Numbered from the stretch's first letter, positions 1-8,484 are shown. The stretch is DNA of 39,895 nucleotides from an uncultured Saccharospirillaceae bacterium (GCA_913063165.1 CAJXZL010000021.1:1-39895); one strand, 5' to 3'. Notes: generated by a model from the letters alone, not told the origin. A program made the numbers and translations.

Positions 1-93
1 CCGAAGGGTGAAGGCCGTAGGCCTGAATCATTAATCAAAGTGTCGATTAAGACAGCTCTGCTGCCCGAAGGGTGAAGACCGGAGGTCTGAATC
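1..93. repeat. Two copies of a REP-like hairpin repeat
   Basis: Copy 1 is at 1-29 and copy 2 at 65-93. Both begin CCGAAGGGTGAAG and end CTGAATC (counting the stem). Each holds a 5-bp stem: AGGCC-gta-GGCCT in copy 1 and AGACC-gga-GGTCT in copy 2. The stem differs between copies at one base on each arm, and the two changes compensate. That suggests the hairpin itself is under selection. The layout fits a REP-type intergenic element. Copy 1 starts at the window edge, so more copies may lie to the left. Confidence 0.6.
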
Positions 94-290
94 CATCCCG
101 CCCGTGCCGGTGGTGCCATTCTTTGTATTGGGCGCAATTTTGTAAAATGGGTATAAGCGGGCTTTTTTCGCTAATCGCACCACATTTAGTCTGTTTCTCG
201 GTGTGATGGTTTGGTTTAATCTGCCAGTTTGTTATATTACAAAGTGAATAACCCACCGACAATGATAGCCAACCGACACTGGGTGTTAGC
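94..290 (+). promoter_or_regulatory. Leader and possible promoter of the dual-sensor diguanylate cyclase
   Basis: No gene is supported between the repeats and the ATG at 291. A weak sigma70-like pair is visible: TTGGTT at 211-216 and TATATT at 233-238, with a 16-bp spacer. This would start transcription near 245. No strong operator or riboswitch is recognisable. Confidence 0.3.
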
Positions 291-2612
291 ATGCATGAAA
301 GTTTAGTCCGATTTATTGTCGTACCCTCGGTGCGTATGCTATGGGTCATTGCGCTCATGGTGGTGTCACTCAACGCATCCGCAGCACTAGACAAGGTGTC
401 GTTGCAGTTGGAATGGAAATACCAGTTTGAGCATGCTGGCTTTATTATGGCCAAAGAACTGGGATTTTATGAGCGTGCCGGTCTAGATGTTGAACTTCGA
501 GAATACCAAGTGGGTGATGATCCACTTAACAGGGTGTTAAGCGGCGAGAGTGATTTTGGCATCTATAATGGGAACCTCGCCCTAGGTGCTCAAGGCGCCA
601 TAGAGCCTATTATATTTCTAGCGACCTATCTTCAGGTATCACCGTTAGTGGTGGTGACGCAGCCTGACATAAAAAATCCAGCACAATTGATCAATAAGTC
701 AATCATGGGGACACCGCATGAGTTGAAATACAGCTCCATTGCTTTGATGTTGGCCCATTTCGGTATTTCTAACAAAAACGCCCAGTTCATAAATCATACT
801 TACCATGTTGATGATTTTGTATCTGGCAATATAGATGCCATGGTAGTTTTCCGTACCAATCAACTATATGAACTTGATCGTCGTAGTGTTGAATACAATA
901 TTATTGACCCTGCCGACTATGGCTTTTATATGAGTGCGGTGAATCTATTCGCATCAAAAAGCAGCCATGAAAACAGCCCTGAACGCGTAAAGCGATTTGT
1001 TGATGCCTCCACAGCAGGATGGCAATATGCGATGGACCATCCTGAGGAAACCATTGACGTTATTTATAATCGCTATAGCCAGCTGAAGTCGCGTGACGAA
1101 TTACGATTTGAGGCGGCGGTCATGCGTGACATGATGCTGCTCGATCTTTACCCCATTGGGACAACGCAGCCAGAATTGACCAAAAGAGTATTTGAACAAT
1201 TCGTTCGTCTGAACCTAGTGAGTCCTGATGCCGATGTGGCAGGCATGGTGTTTGAACCACCCATTGTAGCCCCCCAGGCTAGCATAGGTGAATTATTGGC
1301 GAGAACTGAATATCTGGCGCTTAAGAAAGAAATCACCATGTGTGTGGACCCAGAGTGGATGCCGTTTGAAGCAGTGGTTAACGGGAAGCATGTCGGGATG
1401 GTGGCTGACATATTTGCTGAGTATATACAGCCACAAGTATCGGTTCCCATTCGGTTAGTTGAAACTTTGTCCTGGCAGCAGAGCTTGGAATATGCCAAAA
1501 ACCGTACCTGCGATATCCTGTCATTTGCCAGTCCCACTTTGAGTCGTCTTGAGTATCTAGATTTCACAAAACCCTATGTTGTGGCGCCGTTAGTATTGGT
1601 GACCAACATGCATGAGCCATTTCTCTCTGATATGAGCAGCGTTGGCAACCGCCCCATAGCAGTTGTTAAGGGATATGCGGTTGTGGATTTCTTGCGGAAA
1701 GAAGTGCCTGGGATCAATTTGATTGAAATCGGTTCGTTATCTGAGGGTCTAGAAGGTGTTGAGCGTGGCGACTTCTATGGTTATGTCGATAACTTAACCA
1801 CAGTATCCTATTTCATTCAGAAGAATTTCTTTGGGTCGCTTAAGGTGTCTGGGCGGCTTGATACCGACGTACAGCTTTCAATAGGTGTGCGCAATGATGC
1901 GCCCATTTTGTTTGAAGTGTTAGACGAAGCAGTGCGGTCGCTTGATCATCAGCAATTGCAATCGTCCTATAATAATTGGGTGTCAGTCAAAGAAGAAGTG
2001 GCATTCAGCGCTGAAGTGTTTTTGCAGATCACCGGCATCGCATTCATCATTTTAATGATCTTTTTGTATTACTACATCAAATTGAAAAAGCTCAATGAAG
2101 CCAATACGTTACTGGCCTCAACCGATGTGTTGACGGGGCTCAACAACCGCATGAATTTGGATCAGGTACTACGTCAGCAGAAAGAAAACGTGAATCGTTA
2201 TGAAACCGATGTGTCGCTTATCATGATTGATATTGACCTGTTTAAACCGATCAATGATCGATATGGACATCTGGCAGGGGATGAAGTTTTGAAAGCCTTT
2301 GCTCTGCTATTAACCACCAATGTGCGCTCTGTTGATATTGTCGGACGGTGGGGTGGTGAGGAATTTCTGATTATTTGCCCGCAAACAGATGTTGATAGTG
2401 CTGCTGTTTTGGCGACTAAACTAACCAAGATAGTGGAGGGATATGCTTTCCCCGCAGTGGGGCATGTGACAATCAGTGCCGGGGTGTCGTCAATTCGAGC
2501 AGATGCCACCATCTATATCAATTTGTCGGAGGTGGACGAGGCCCTGTATGAGGCTAAGGCCAATGGTAGAAACCAAGTGGTAGTGGCTAAAAAGCAGGAA
2601 CAGCCTACCTAG
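291..2612 (+). CDS. Membrane diguanylate cyclase with two periplasmic solute-binding domains
   Basis: Likely makes cyclic di-GMP in response to a periplasmic ligand. Domains in order: signal peptide or N-terminal hydrophobic segment (about residues 10-32, ending near NASA); an NMT1/THI5-like binding domain (about 35-320, with the typical LQLEWKYQFEHAGF and KELGFYERAGLDVEL pattern); a bacterial type 3 solute-binding domain (about 343-570); one membrane segment (about 576-600); and a C-terminal GGDEF domain (about 605-765). The active site is intact as GGEEF near residue 687. The RxxD product-inhibition site (RSVD) sits five residues before it, so feedback control is expected. The N-terminal fold suggests a thiamine-precursor-like or other small ligand, but the true ligand cannot be read from sequence. 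No transporter gene is adjacent, so this is a sensor rather than an importer subunit. It is followed by a convergent gene. Confidence 0.88.
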   Translation: MHESLVRFIVVPSVRMLWVIALMVVSLNASAALDKVSLQLEWKYQFEHAGFIMAKELGFYERAGLDVELREYQVGDDPLNRVLSGESDFGIYNGNLALGAQGAIEPIIFLATYLQVSPLVVVTQPDIKNPAQLINKSIMGTPHELKYSSIALMLAHFGISNKNAQFINHTYHVDDFVSGNIDAMVVFRTNQLYELDRRSVEYNIIDPADYGFYMSAVNLFASKSSHENSPERVKRFVDASTAGWQYAMDHPEETIDVIYNRYSQLKSRDELRFEAAVMRDMMLLDLYPIGTTQPELTKRVFEQFVRLNLVSPDADVAGMVFEPPIVAPQASIGELLARTEYLALKKEITMCVDPEWMPFEAVVNGKHVGMVADIFAEYIQPQVSVPIRLVETLSWQQSLEYAKNRTCDILSFASPTLSRLEYLDFTKPYVVAPLVLVTNMHEPFLSDMSSVGNRPIAVVKGYAVVDFLRKEVPGINLIEIGSLSEGLEGVERGDFYGYVDNLTTVSYFIQKNFFGSLKVSGRLDTDVQLSIGVRNDAPILFEVLDEAVRSLDHQQLQSSYNNWVSVKEEVAFSAEVFLQITGIAFIILMIFLYYYIKLKKLNEANTLLASTDVLTGLNNRMNLDQVLRQQKENVNRYETDVSLIMIDIDLFKPINDRYGHLAGDEVLKAFALLLTTNVRSVDIVGRWGGEEFLIICPQTDVDSAAVLATKLTKIVEGYAFPAVGHVTISAGVSSIRADATIYINLSEVDEALYEAKANGRNQVVVAKKQEQPT

Positions 2613-2618
2613 ATTGAA

Positions 2619-2639
2619 GACAAGGCATCAGGCCTTGTC
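2619..2639. terminator. Hairpin between convergent genes
   Basis: Perfect 8-bp inverted repeat GACAAGGC-atcag-GCCTTGTC lies just after the diguanylate cyclase stop and overlaps the last codons of the minus-strand gene. No T-run follows on either side, so it may be an mRNA 3' end stabiliser rather than an intrinsic terminator. Confidence 0.4.
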
Positions 2640-2933
2640 ATGTAATACGAAATCCAACACAAAAATATCACCTTTATAGGTGAATAACTTCCCGCGGGCG
2701 TCGGTGACAATATAGTCGCCCGGCGTTACCAAATGGCCACCATCAGCTGCTTCGATCCAACCAAAGCGCAGGGCACCATGCCGACCCTCAGGTGACTCCC
2801 AAAACGGATTGTCGACAGGCACTGGAATGACACTGCCATGATTGCCGTGTTCTAGCCATTTTTTTGCTAAGAAAACTTCTGGATTGGCCGTTTGATTTAG
2901 CACATCTGATTTTTTGATATAGCGCTGGGTCAT
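2628..2933 (-). CDS. Small protein of a phage-associated PGD(Y/W)I family, function unknown
   Basis: A 101-residue soluble protein with no signal peptide or membrane segment. Its C-terminal half (GRHG, then about 20 residues, then TPGDYIVTDARGK, then GDIF) resembles a small family I remember mainly from phage and prophage genomes, which has a CPGDWIITGVxGE...KPDIF pattern. The resemblance is from memory and no function is assigned to that family. The ATG at 2933 has no clear ribosome binding site, though no better start exists. There are no other phage genes nearby, so it may be a domesticated remnant or an ordinary cellular member. It is convergent with the upstream diguanylate cyclase gene. 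Confidence 0.6.
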   Translation of the reverse strand: MTQRYIKKSDVLNQTANPEVFLAKKWLEHGNHGSVIPVPVDNPFWESPEGRHGALRFGWIEAADGGHLVTPGDYIVTDARGKLFTYKGDIFVLDFVLHDKA

Positions 2934-3068
2934 TTGACACCGATTCGTTAGCAGTTAGGGTGTTTACGGTAGCGCAAACCAAGCGAATTGCCAATAGCCT
3001 TGTTGGACGAGCAGGCCAGACCCAATGACGCTGCTCGATACAACCGGCAAATACTGTCTTATGGCTTG

Positions 3069-3638
3069 TTATGCACGCGATACATACTCTTTAGTACCCG
3101 TATGGACCTTAATGACTTCGCCGTTTTCAATATAGTCGGGCACGTTTACCGTGATGTTGCCGCCACTGAGATGCGCAGGCTTAAAGCTTTTAGTCGCTGT
3201 GGCACCCTTCATTCGTGGCGCAGTGTCTTCAACGGTGAATTCAAGTGTATTCGGCAAATGGATGCCCACCAGCACGTCATTGATAATGATGCCTTCAATG
3301 CCTTCCAGACCATCCCGTAGCCACAGGGCTTGCTCACCTAAATCACTTTTGCTCAGCATGTGTTGGCTGTAATCACTAATATCCATAAAGGTGTACATGT
3401 CACCATCCGAAAACAGAAACTGCACGTCATTGGTCGCATACTGGACGTCGCCAATTATGTCATCACCTTTAAAGGTCTCTTCATACTTTTGCTTGGTCAG
3501 AATTTCGTTGAAAATAACCTTGTACAGGGTAGCGGCGCCTCGGGCAGAGGGGTTTTTTGTTTCAACGTGTTTAACAAAGTATTGCTTGCCTTTAATTTCG
3601 CAAACGCTGCCAGACTTTAATTCAGATGCACGTGCCAT
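3069..3638 (-). CDS. yeiP: Elongation factor P-like protein EfpL (YeiP)
   Basis: A three-domain EF-P paralogue of 189 residues that helps ribosomes stalled on proline-containing stretches. The start was set at the ATG at 3638, giving MARASELKSG, because an AGGAAG ribosome binding site lies just upstream and EfpL proteins begin this way. The loop NPSARGAATLYK places Arg33 where EF-P has its modified lysine. This is the mark of the EfpL/YeiP subgroup, which works without EpmA/EpmB modification. The EF-P OB-domain signature region (KSFKPAHLSGGNITVNVPDYIENGE) is present near the C-terminus, followed by the typical GTKEYVSRA end. No canonical efp gene is in the window. The gene stands alone between a small unknown gene and pepA. 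Confidence 0.93.
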   Translation of the reverse strand: MARASELKSGSVCEIKGKQYFVKHVETKNPSARGAATLYKVIFNEILTKQKYEETFKGDDIIGDVQYATNDVQFLFSDGDMYTFMDISDYSQHMLSKSDLGEQALWLRDGLEGIEGIIINDVLVGIHLPNTLEFTVEDTAPRMKGATATKSFKPAHLSGGNITVNVPDYIENGEVIKVHTGTKEYVSRA

Positions 3639-3787
3639 GATGTTCTTCCTAGTGGTAAGTGGCGCGATTATAGAGGGGAAAATGCATGCTGCCAATAGAC
3701 AGTTTAGTGCGTCATGCTGTCAATTTTTTGAGCCAAGGCAGGTGGGTTTGCCACAAGTGCTAGCAGCCGCCGTGATAGAAATTGGCC

Positions 3788-3812
3788 AAAAAAAAGCACC
3801 CTAATGGGTGCC
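3788..3812 (-). terminator. Intrinsic terminator of pepA
   Basis: GCACCC-taat-GGGTGC stem with a run of eight A on its left, which is a T-run on the minus strand. It lies about 20 bp after the pepA stop. Confidence 0.85.
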
Positions 3813-3832
3813 TTCTTGATTTACAAAAACGA

Positions 3833-5308
3833 TTATAGGCTGCGGTCTAACAAGTATTGAGTCAGCATGCCTACTGGGCGACCAGAGGCGCCTTCTTTTT
3901 TATTTCTCCACGCGGTTCCAGCAATGTCCAGGTGTGCCCAAGTGAACTTTTCAGCAAACTGGGCTAGGAACATGGCTGCGGTAATGGAGCCACCAGAACG
4001 GCCAACATTGCTGATATTTGCCAAGTCAGCATAGGGGGTGTCGATTTCCTCACGGTAGTCGTCCCACAATGGCATTGGCCAACCGCGATCCCAAGCGGCT
4101 ATACCAGCCGACAAGATGGCTTGTTGCAGAGCGTCGTCGTTGGCATAAACGGCAGTAGGGTGATGGCCTAATGCAACAACAACTGCGCCGGTCAATGTCG
4201 CTATGTCGATAACTGTTTCTGGGTCAAAACGCTCAACATAAGTCAGTGCATCGGCTAATACCAAGCGGCCTTCAGCGTCGGTGTTGCAGATTTCAACCGT
4301 CTTGCCTGACAAAGAAGTGACGACATCGCCCGGTTTCGTAGCGTTTCCAGCCGGCATGTTTTCAGCGGCAGCAATAACACCGATGACGTTAATCGTTGGT
4401 TTCAATTCTGCGATGGCGGTCATGGTTCCCAGTACGGATGCAGCACCGCCCATGTCATATTTCATTTCGTCCATACCAGCGCCGGGCTTTAGGCTGATGC
4501 CACCCGTATCAAAGGTAATGCCTTTACCGACAATGACATGCGGCTTTGAGCCACTGTTATCGCCTTGATAATGCATCACAATCAGTTTGCCTGGCTGTAC
4601 GCTGCCGCGTGATACTGACATGAAACAACCCATGCCCATGGCTTCTAATTCAGACTCGTCAATAACCGACGAACTAATTTCAGGAAACGCGACATCTAAT
4701 GCCAGTGCTTGTTCGCCGAGGTAGGTAGGCGTGCAGATGTTGGCAGGTAAGTTACCCAATTCTCTGGCAATATTAATGCCGTGACCAATACAACGACCGT
4801 TGTCGATAGCCAGTTGCAAGCCAGATTCTGCCGACAAAAAGGTCACCAATTCAAGGCTCAGTTCTTTGTTCTTAGTCGATTTGGTCGTATCGTATTGGTA
4901 AAAGCCGGTAATCAAGCGTTCGATGACTTTTTGCGTAACCCAATGCACGTTGCGGCCAACAACTTGCAGATCGTCTAGCGCGATATGGATATCACCTAAA
5001 CCCGCACGTTTGATGGTAGCGGACATTGCCGTCACAACTTTCAATAAAACATTTTCTTTGAATACAGCAGAGTCACCACAGCCAATGACATAAAGGGTAG
5101 AAAAGCCAATGCCTTTCAGGCCAACAATAGGTGTCACGTCAGCAACTTTGGTTGAAACGACACCTGAATCGATATAGCCCGATAACTGGCGATCAGTGGT
5201 GGTGTCGATGTTTGTAATGCTGGTTGCTGCCTTGTCGCTATAGGCAAAAACGAAACATGCGGCAGATTGAATATCCTGAATAGCGGTGTTCGAACTCAAA
5301 AGTTTCAT
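3833..5308 (-). CDS. pepA: Cytosol (leucyl) aminopeptidase, M17 family
   Basis: Removes N-terminal amino acids from peptides in the cytoplasm; in enterobacteria PepA also binds DNA as an accessory factor for Xer recombination and carAB control. The protein has 491 residues, close to the usual 500. The M17 signature NTDAEGRLVLADAL is near residue 340, and the metal-binding stretch VGKGITFDTGGISLK near 258-272. Both contain the expected Asp, Glu and Lys positions for the two-metal centre. The ATG at 5308 is preceded by AGGAAC. It diverges from lptF across a 150-bp gap, the pepA-lptF arrangement known from many gammaproteobacteria. Neither holC nor valS follows here, unlike in Pseudomonas and E. 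coli. Confidence 0.96.
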   Translation of the reverse strand: MKLLSSNTAIQDIQSAACFVFAYSDKAATSITNIDTTTDRQLSGYIDSGVVSTKVADVTPIVGLKGIGFSTLYVIGCGDSAVFKENVLLKVVTAMSATIKRAGLGDIHIALDDLQVVGRNVHWVTQKVIERLITGFYQYDTTKSTKNKELSLELVTFLSAESGLQLAIDNGRCIGHGINIARELGNLPANICTPTYLGEQALALDVAFPEISSSVIDESELEAMGMGCFMSVSRGSVQPGKLIVMHYQGDNSGSKPHVIVGKGITFDTGGISLKPGAGMDEMKYDMGGAASVLGTMTAIAELKPTINVIGVIAAAENMPAGNATKPGDVVTSLSGKTVEICNTDAEGRLVLADALTYVERFDPETVIDIATLTGAVVVALGHHPTAVYANDDALQQAILSAGIAAWDRGWPMPLWDDYREEIDTPYADLANISNVGRSGGSITAAMFLAQFAEKFTWAHLDIAGTAWRNKKEGASGRPVGMLTQYLLDRSL

Positions 5309-5458
5309 AAAAGTTCCTGTTTTGGGCGGTCATGGGTGCCAATGTCGGGTATAAACAGTATCGCACCCCTAGTAATTTGGGGATAATAGACGCATTAATC
5401 TAGCACGCAACTGTTGAGTTTTTTAGCTAGAAATGAAGTTTTTTTAGGAGTTGATGTA

Positions 5459-6520
5459 TTGATCCTTGCACGGTATTTATCCCGACAGATTTGGGTGCCA
5501 ACTTTGGGTATCACCAGTCTGATCATTTTTGCCACATTGACGACGCGATTAAATGTGTGGCTGAGTGACGCCTTATCGGGGCAGGGTGGCACAGTTGAGT
5601 TGCTATTTATTACTTTCTATTACATCCCGCTGTTCCTTCAAGAAGCGTTGCCCGCAGGCATGTTACTGGGAATCTTGATTGGCTATGGCCGCCTGTATGC
5701 AGAGCTCGAAATGGTCGCCATGTTTGCATGCGGAATGAAGTATCGGCAATTAATTGCGGCTACGATGATTCCCGCTGCGCTATTTATGGGCGTGCTGTGG
5801 GTCAATAACGTTTGGATATCGCCCTGGAGCCAAGCTAAAGCGAGTGAAGCCTGGGCGCGTCAGGCCGCAGTGTCACCTATTGATATGTTGCATGCGGGTC
5901 AATTTACGCCACTCGGAGAGCAAGGGGCAGTGTTGTATGCCTCAGAAGTTGATACCGAAAATGATGTGCTTACCGATGTGTTCCTATCCAGTGGATTGGA
6001 TAATATATATCGTTCAAAGACGGGCGCTATTTGGACAGACCCAGAAAGCGGGGCGCGTTATTTGGTATTAGAGCAGGGAACGGTACAAAAAGGCTTACCC
6101 GGTCAAGACGGTTTTAGCATCAGTACGTTTGAACGATATGGTGTGAAAATTCAAGAGCGTCAATCCAAACCGGTGGGTAAAGCCGCTGCCATTTCGACCG
6201 CAACCTTGGTAAAGAGCGACGCCACATGGGCACAATCACAACTGTGGTGGCGCCTATTGTCACCCTTCAATTTGATTGTCGTTGTCGTATTAGCTGTGCC
6301 ATTGAGTAAGGTCAGTCCACGGCAGGGACGTTTTCTCAAGATCTTTCCCGCGCTCATTATTTACAGCCTGTATATATTTGCCCAAAACGCTTGGGTACGA
6401 CAGGTGGGCTCTGGCAGCATTCCACTGTGGGCGGGTTTGCACGTCCTGCAATTGTTAATGGTTGTGTTATCAATCGCTGCATGGAAATTACCTAGTTGGT
6501 GGCAACGGGTGACTTCATGA
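5459..6520 (+). CDS. lptF: LPS export ABC permease LptF
   Basis: One of two inner-membrane permeases that, with LptB ATPase, LptG and LptC, pull LPS from the inner membrane into the periplasmic bridge. I chose the TTG at 5459: it gives MILARYLSRQIW, the usual LptF N-terminus, and AGGAG at 5446-5450 sits eight bases upstream. The more upstream TTG at 5414 has no such site. The 353-residue product has N-terminal membrane helices, a large periplasmic beta-jellyroll region (about residues 110-255) and C-terminal helices from about 260. Its stop overlaps the lptG start in an ATGA, so the two are translationally coupled. Confidence 0.94.
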   Translation: MILARYLSRQIWVPTLGITSLIIFATLTTRLNVWLSDALSGQGGTVELLFITFYYIPLFLQEALPAGMLLGILIGYGRLYAELEMVAMFACGMKYRQLIAATMIPAALFMGVLWVNNVWISPWSQAKASEAWARQAAVSPIDMLHAGQFTPLGEQGAVLYASEVDTENDVLTDVFLSSGLDNIYRSKTGAIWTDPESGARYLVLEQGTVQKGLPGQDGFSISTFERYGVKIQERQSKPVGKAAAISTATLVKSDATWAQSQLWWRLLSPFNLIVVVVLAVPLSKVSPRQGRFLKIFPALIIYSLYIFAQNAWVRQVGSGSIPLWAGLHVLQLLMVVLSIAAWKLPSWWQRVTS

Positions 6521-7575
6521 CAATTATTAACCGACACCTCAGAAATACCATTGTCTTTCACATCTTTTTGGTACTGGGTATTACCGGCATTATTGATTTA
6601 ATGACCTCCATATTGAACACCTGGAGTTATGACCTACAAGCCAATTTTCAATGGTTTGAAGGCACCTTATATGTCCTGATGACCTTGCCCATAAGGCTCT
6701 ATGAATTGTTTCCTTTAATCACCCTAATCGGCTGCTTGAGTGGATTGGGCAGTCTTGCGAATCAGAGTGAATTGACCATCATGCGTGCAGCGGGATTATC
6801 GGTTGCCAGTATTACAAAAAGGGTGCTGTTACCGGTCAGCTATTTGTTAGTGTTTGTCGCGCTGGTAGGCGAATTGGTATTGCCCTCTGTCGACCAGTAC
6901 GCGGATACCTACCGTGCTGAGTTGACCAAAAACGCAACCAGTACCAAATATGGCATTTGGCATAGAGAAGCCAACCGATACATCTATATTGCAGCAGCTC
7001 ACAAGAACGGAGATTTAGGTCCCGTTACAGCCTTTGAATTTGGTGATGACAACAGCCCTGTGCAGCAATTGCACGGAGCATCCGCACAACACCAAGACGG
7101 CGGTTGGGTGTTGGATGATGTCCAGCTAAGTATTTTAAATGACCACAGTATGGGTATCAGCGTAGCACCAACTTATCTATGGTCCACGGATATGACGCCT
7201 AAACAGTTGCTACAATTAGGGAGTTCGCCAAGCCGAATGGGTCTGTTGGAACTCGTTAATTATCAACGGTATCTGGCGAATCAAGGTATCGATACAGCGA
7301 GTTATCAATTGGCATTGTGGAACAAGCTGTTAATGCCGGTGATGGCGTTGAGCTTGGTGTTGGTGGCTGTCAGCTTTATTTTCGGACCTTTGAGAGCAGT
7401 GTCGACCGGTACGCGTGTATTCATTGGTGTGATGGTCGGGTTGGTCATTAAAATTACCCAAAATATTTTAGGGCCTTCTAGCCTCATTTTTGGGTTCGAT
7501 CCCGCTGTCGCAGCATTGTTACCTGTTGCAGTAACAACGCTGTTAGGTGTGCTGTTATTGCGGCGCGTTTTTTAA
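6517..7575 (+). CDS. lptG: LPS export ABC permease LptG
   Basis: Partner permease of LptF. The ATG at 6517 overlaps the lptF stop (ATGA) and gives MTIINRHLRNTI, matching family N-termini. The 352-residue product has helices near residues 15-35, 60-80 and 95-120. A periplasmic domain then spans about 125-265, followed by three C-terminal helices (VMALSLVLVAVSFIFGP onward). Its last 21 bp overlap the 3' end of the convergent RDD gene, and no terminator is seen between them. Confidence 0.94.
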   Translation: MTIINRHLRNTIVFHIFLVLGITGIIDLMTSILNTWSYDLQANFQWFEGTLYVLMTLPIRLYELFPLITLIGCLSGLGSLANQSELTIMRAAGLSVASITKRVLLPVSYLLVFVALVGELVLPSVDQYADTYRAELTKNATSTKYGIWHREANRYIYIAAAHKNGDLGPVTAFEFGDDNSPVQQLHGASAQHQDGGWVLDDVQLSILNDHSMGISVAPTYLWSTDMTPKQLLQLGSSPSRMGLLELVNYQRYLANQGIDTASYQLALWNKLLMPVMALSLVLVAVSFIFGPLRAVSTGTRVFIGVMVGLVIKITQNILGPSSLIFGFDPAVAALLPVAVTTLLGVLLLRRVF

Positions 7576-8025
7576 GTTCTTACCCGGCTTTGGGAAATAT
7601 TGGATGTGAGAATTGCTCAGTAAATCATGGGCAGTTCGGTGGTCTTTTTGAATGAGTGCATAGAGAAAGCCTAGCAATCCCAGTGCTGCCGAGAAAAAGG
7701 CCGCGACAAACCGAATCATTGCTTGTGTCCATGTTATTCGTGCTTTGGCAATATTGGATACCAATACCAGACGCCACGCCTTCATTCCGATGGTTTGTCC
7801 TCCTAAGCGCCAGGACAGTGCATAATATAGAAATGCGGTAATGAACAGAAAGAGCGGGAAAAAGCCATTGCCAGCGTCGATACTCTCTTTGCCCGTGATG
7901 CCTTCGTAAACGGGCAGGACAGCAAAGCCGACCAGCATGAAAAGTCCAAATAACACAATTATCAGGTCATAAAAAATAGCGGCTAGCATGCGTAGCAATG
8001 ATGGATGTATAGCGATTGGTGGCAT
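7555..8025 (-). CDS. RDD-family membrane protein
   Basis: A 156-residue protein with about three membrane helices (roughly residues 20-45, 60-80 and 105-130). Charged residues typical of RDD proteins are present: Arg and Asp in RMLAAIFYD at the start of helix 1, the GQTIGMKAWRLVL loop, and DHRTAHDLLSNS after the last helix. RDD proteins are widespread; some have been linked to sodium transport, but the role here is unknown. I chose the ATG at 8025 over an upstream TTG at 8112 because homologues start close to the first helix. The convergent position after lptG is, as I recall it, also common in Pseudomonas relatives. Confidence 0.85.
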   Translation of the reverse strand: MPPIAIHPSLLRMLAAIFYDLIIVLFGLFMLVGFAVLPVYEGITGKESIDAGNGFFPLFLFITAFLYYALSWRLGGQTIGMKAWRLVLVSNIAKARITWTQAMIRFVAAFFSAALGLLGFLYALIQKDHRTAHDLLSNSHIQYFPKPGKNLKNAPQ

Positions 8026-8104
8026 ATTGGGTCCGTAGGAAATCTGGTAATGTGAAATGTGTTGGAATAATATTAGACGATTAACGTACACTACTGAACA
8101 GTTA

Positions 8105-8121
8105 TCGACCAACAGGGTCGA
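8105..8121. promoter_or_regulatory. Candidate operator upstream of the ArsR-type regulator
   Basis: Inverted repeat TCGACC-aacag-GGTCGA lies in the divergent RDD/ArsR promoter region, directly before a possible -10 box TATCAT (8123-8128). The position would suit autorepression. It does not match a BigR or SqrR site that I know, so the assignment is inference only. Confidence 0.35.
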
Positions 8122-8154
8122 GTATCATACGCTTTATAACGGGATATAGAAAAC

Positions 8155-8484
8155 ATGGGAATCAAGTCTGAAATCGGGTTTGAGCAGATGCAGAGCAATG
8201 CCTGGGAAGCTGCGGCACTATTGAAAGCGTTGAGTAATGAATGTCGGTTGATTATTTTATGTCAAATGCTGCAAGGCGAGATGTCTGTGTCTAAACTGAA
8301 CGAATCAGTCGATATTAGTCAATCAGCTTTGTCACAGCACTTGGCACGACTTCGCAAAGACGGTTTGGTCGCGGTACGTAAGGAAGCGCAGACGGTGTAT
8401 TACCGCATCACTGATCCCAATATCGAGCGTTTGGTTAATTTGTTGTATGAAATTTTTTGTGCTGCCCCAAATTCTAATAAATAA
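8155..8484 (+). CDS. ArsR/SmtB-family regulator with a BigR/YgaV-type cysteine pair
   Basis: A 109-residue winged-helix transcription factor. The helix-turn-helix lies at about residues 43-70 (SVSKLNESVDISQSALSQHL) and the wing near 72-86. It lacks the CxC metal-binding motif of arsenite or cadmium sensors. Cys36 (in RLIILCQML) and Cys102 (in YEIFCA) align with the two redox cysteines of E. coli YgaV and the BigR/SqrR persulfide sensors; Cys30 is extra. In those proteins a disulfide or polysulfide bridge between the two releases DNA. A sulfide, persulfide or oxidant sensor is therefore likely. Unlike typical cases, no sulfide:quinone oxidoreductase or sulfur dioxygenase gene is adjacent. The RDD gene diverges from it and shares its promoter region. 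Confidence 0.85.
   Translation: MGIKSEIGFEQMQSNAWEAAALLKALSNECRLIILCQMLQGEMSVSKLNESVDISQSALSQHLARLRKDGLVAVRKEAQTVYYRITDPNIERLVNLLYEIFCAAPNSNK

Noticed and set aside
47-454. Minus-strand open frame of 135 codons
   Set aside because: It spans the repeat region and the start of the diguanylate cyclase gene, has no recognisable domain and no ribosome binding site. It is a shadow.
3391-3804. Plus-strand frames opposite the EfpL gene
   Set aside because: They mirror the conserved EfpL frame and have no motif of their own.
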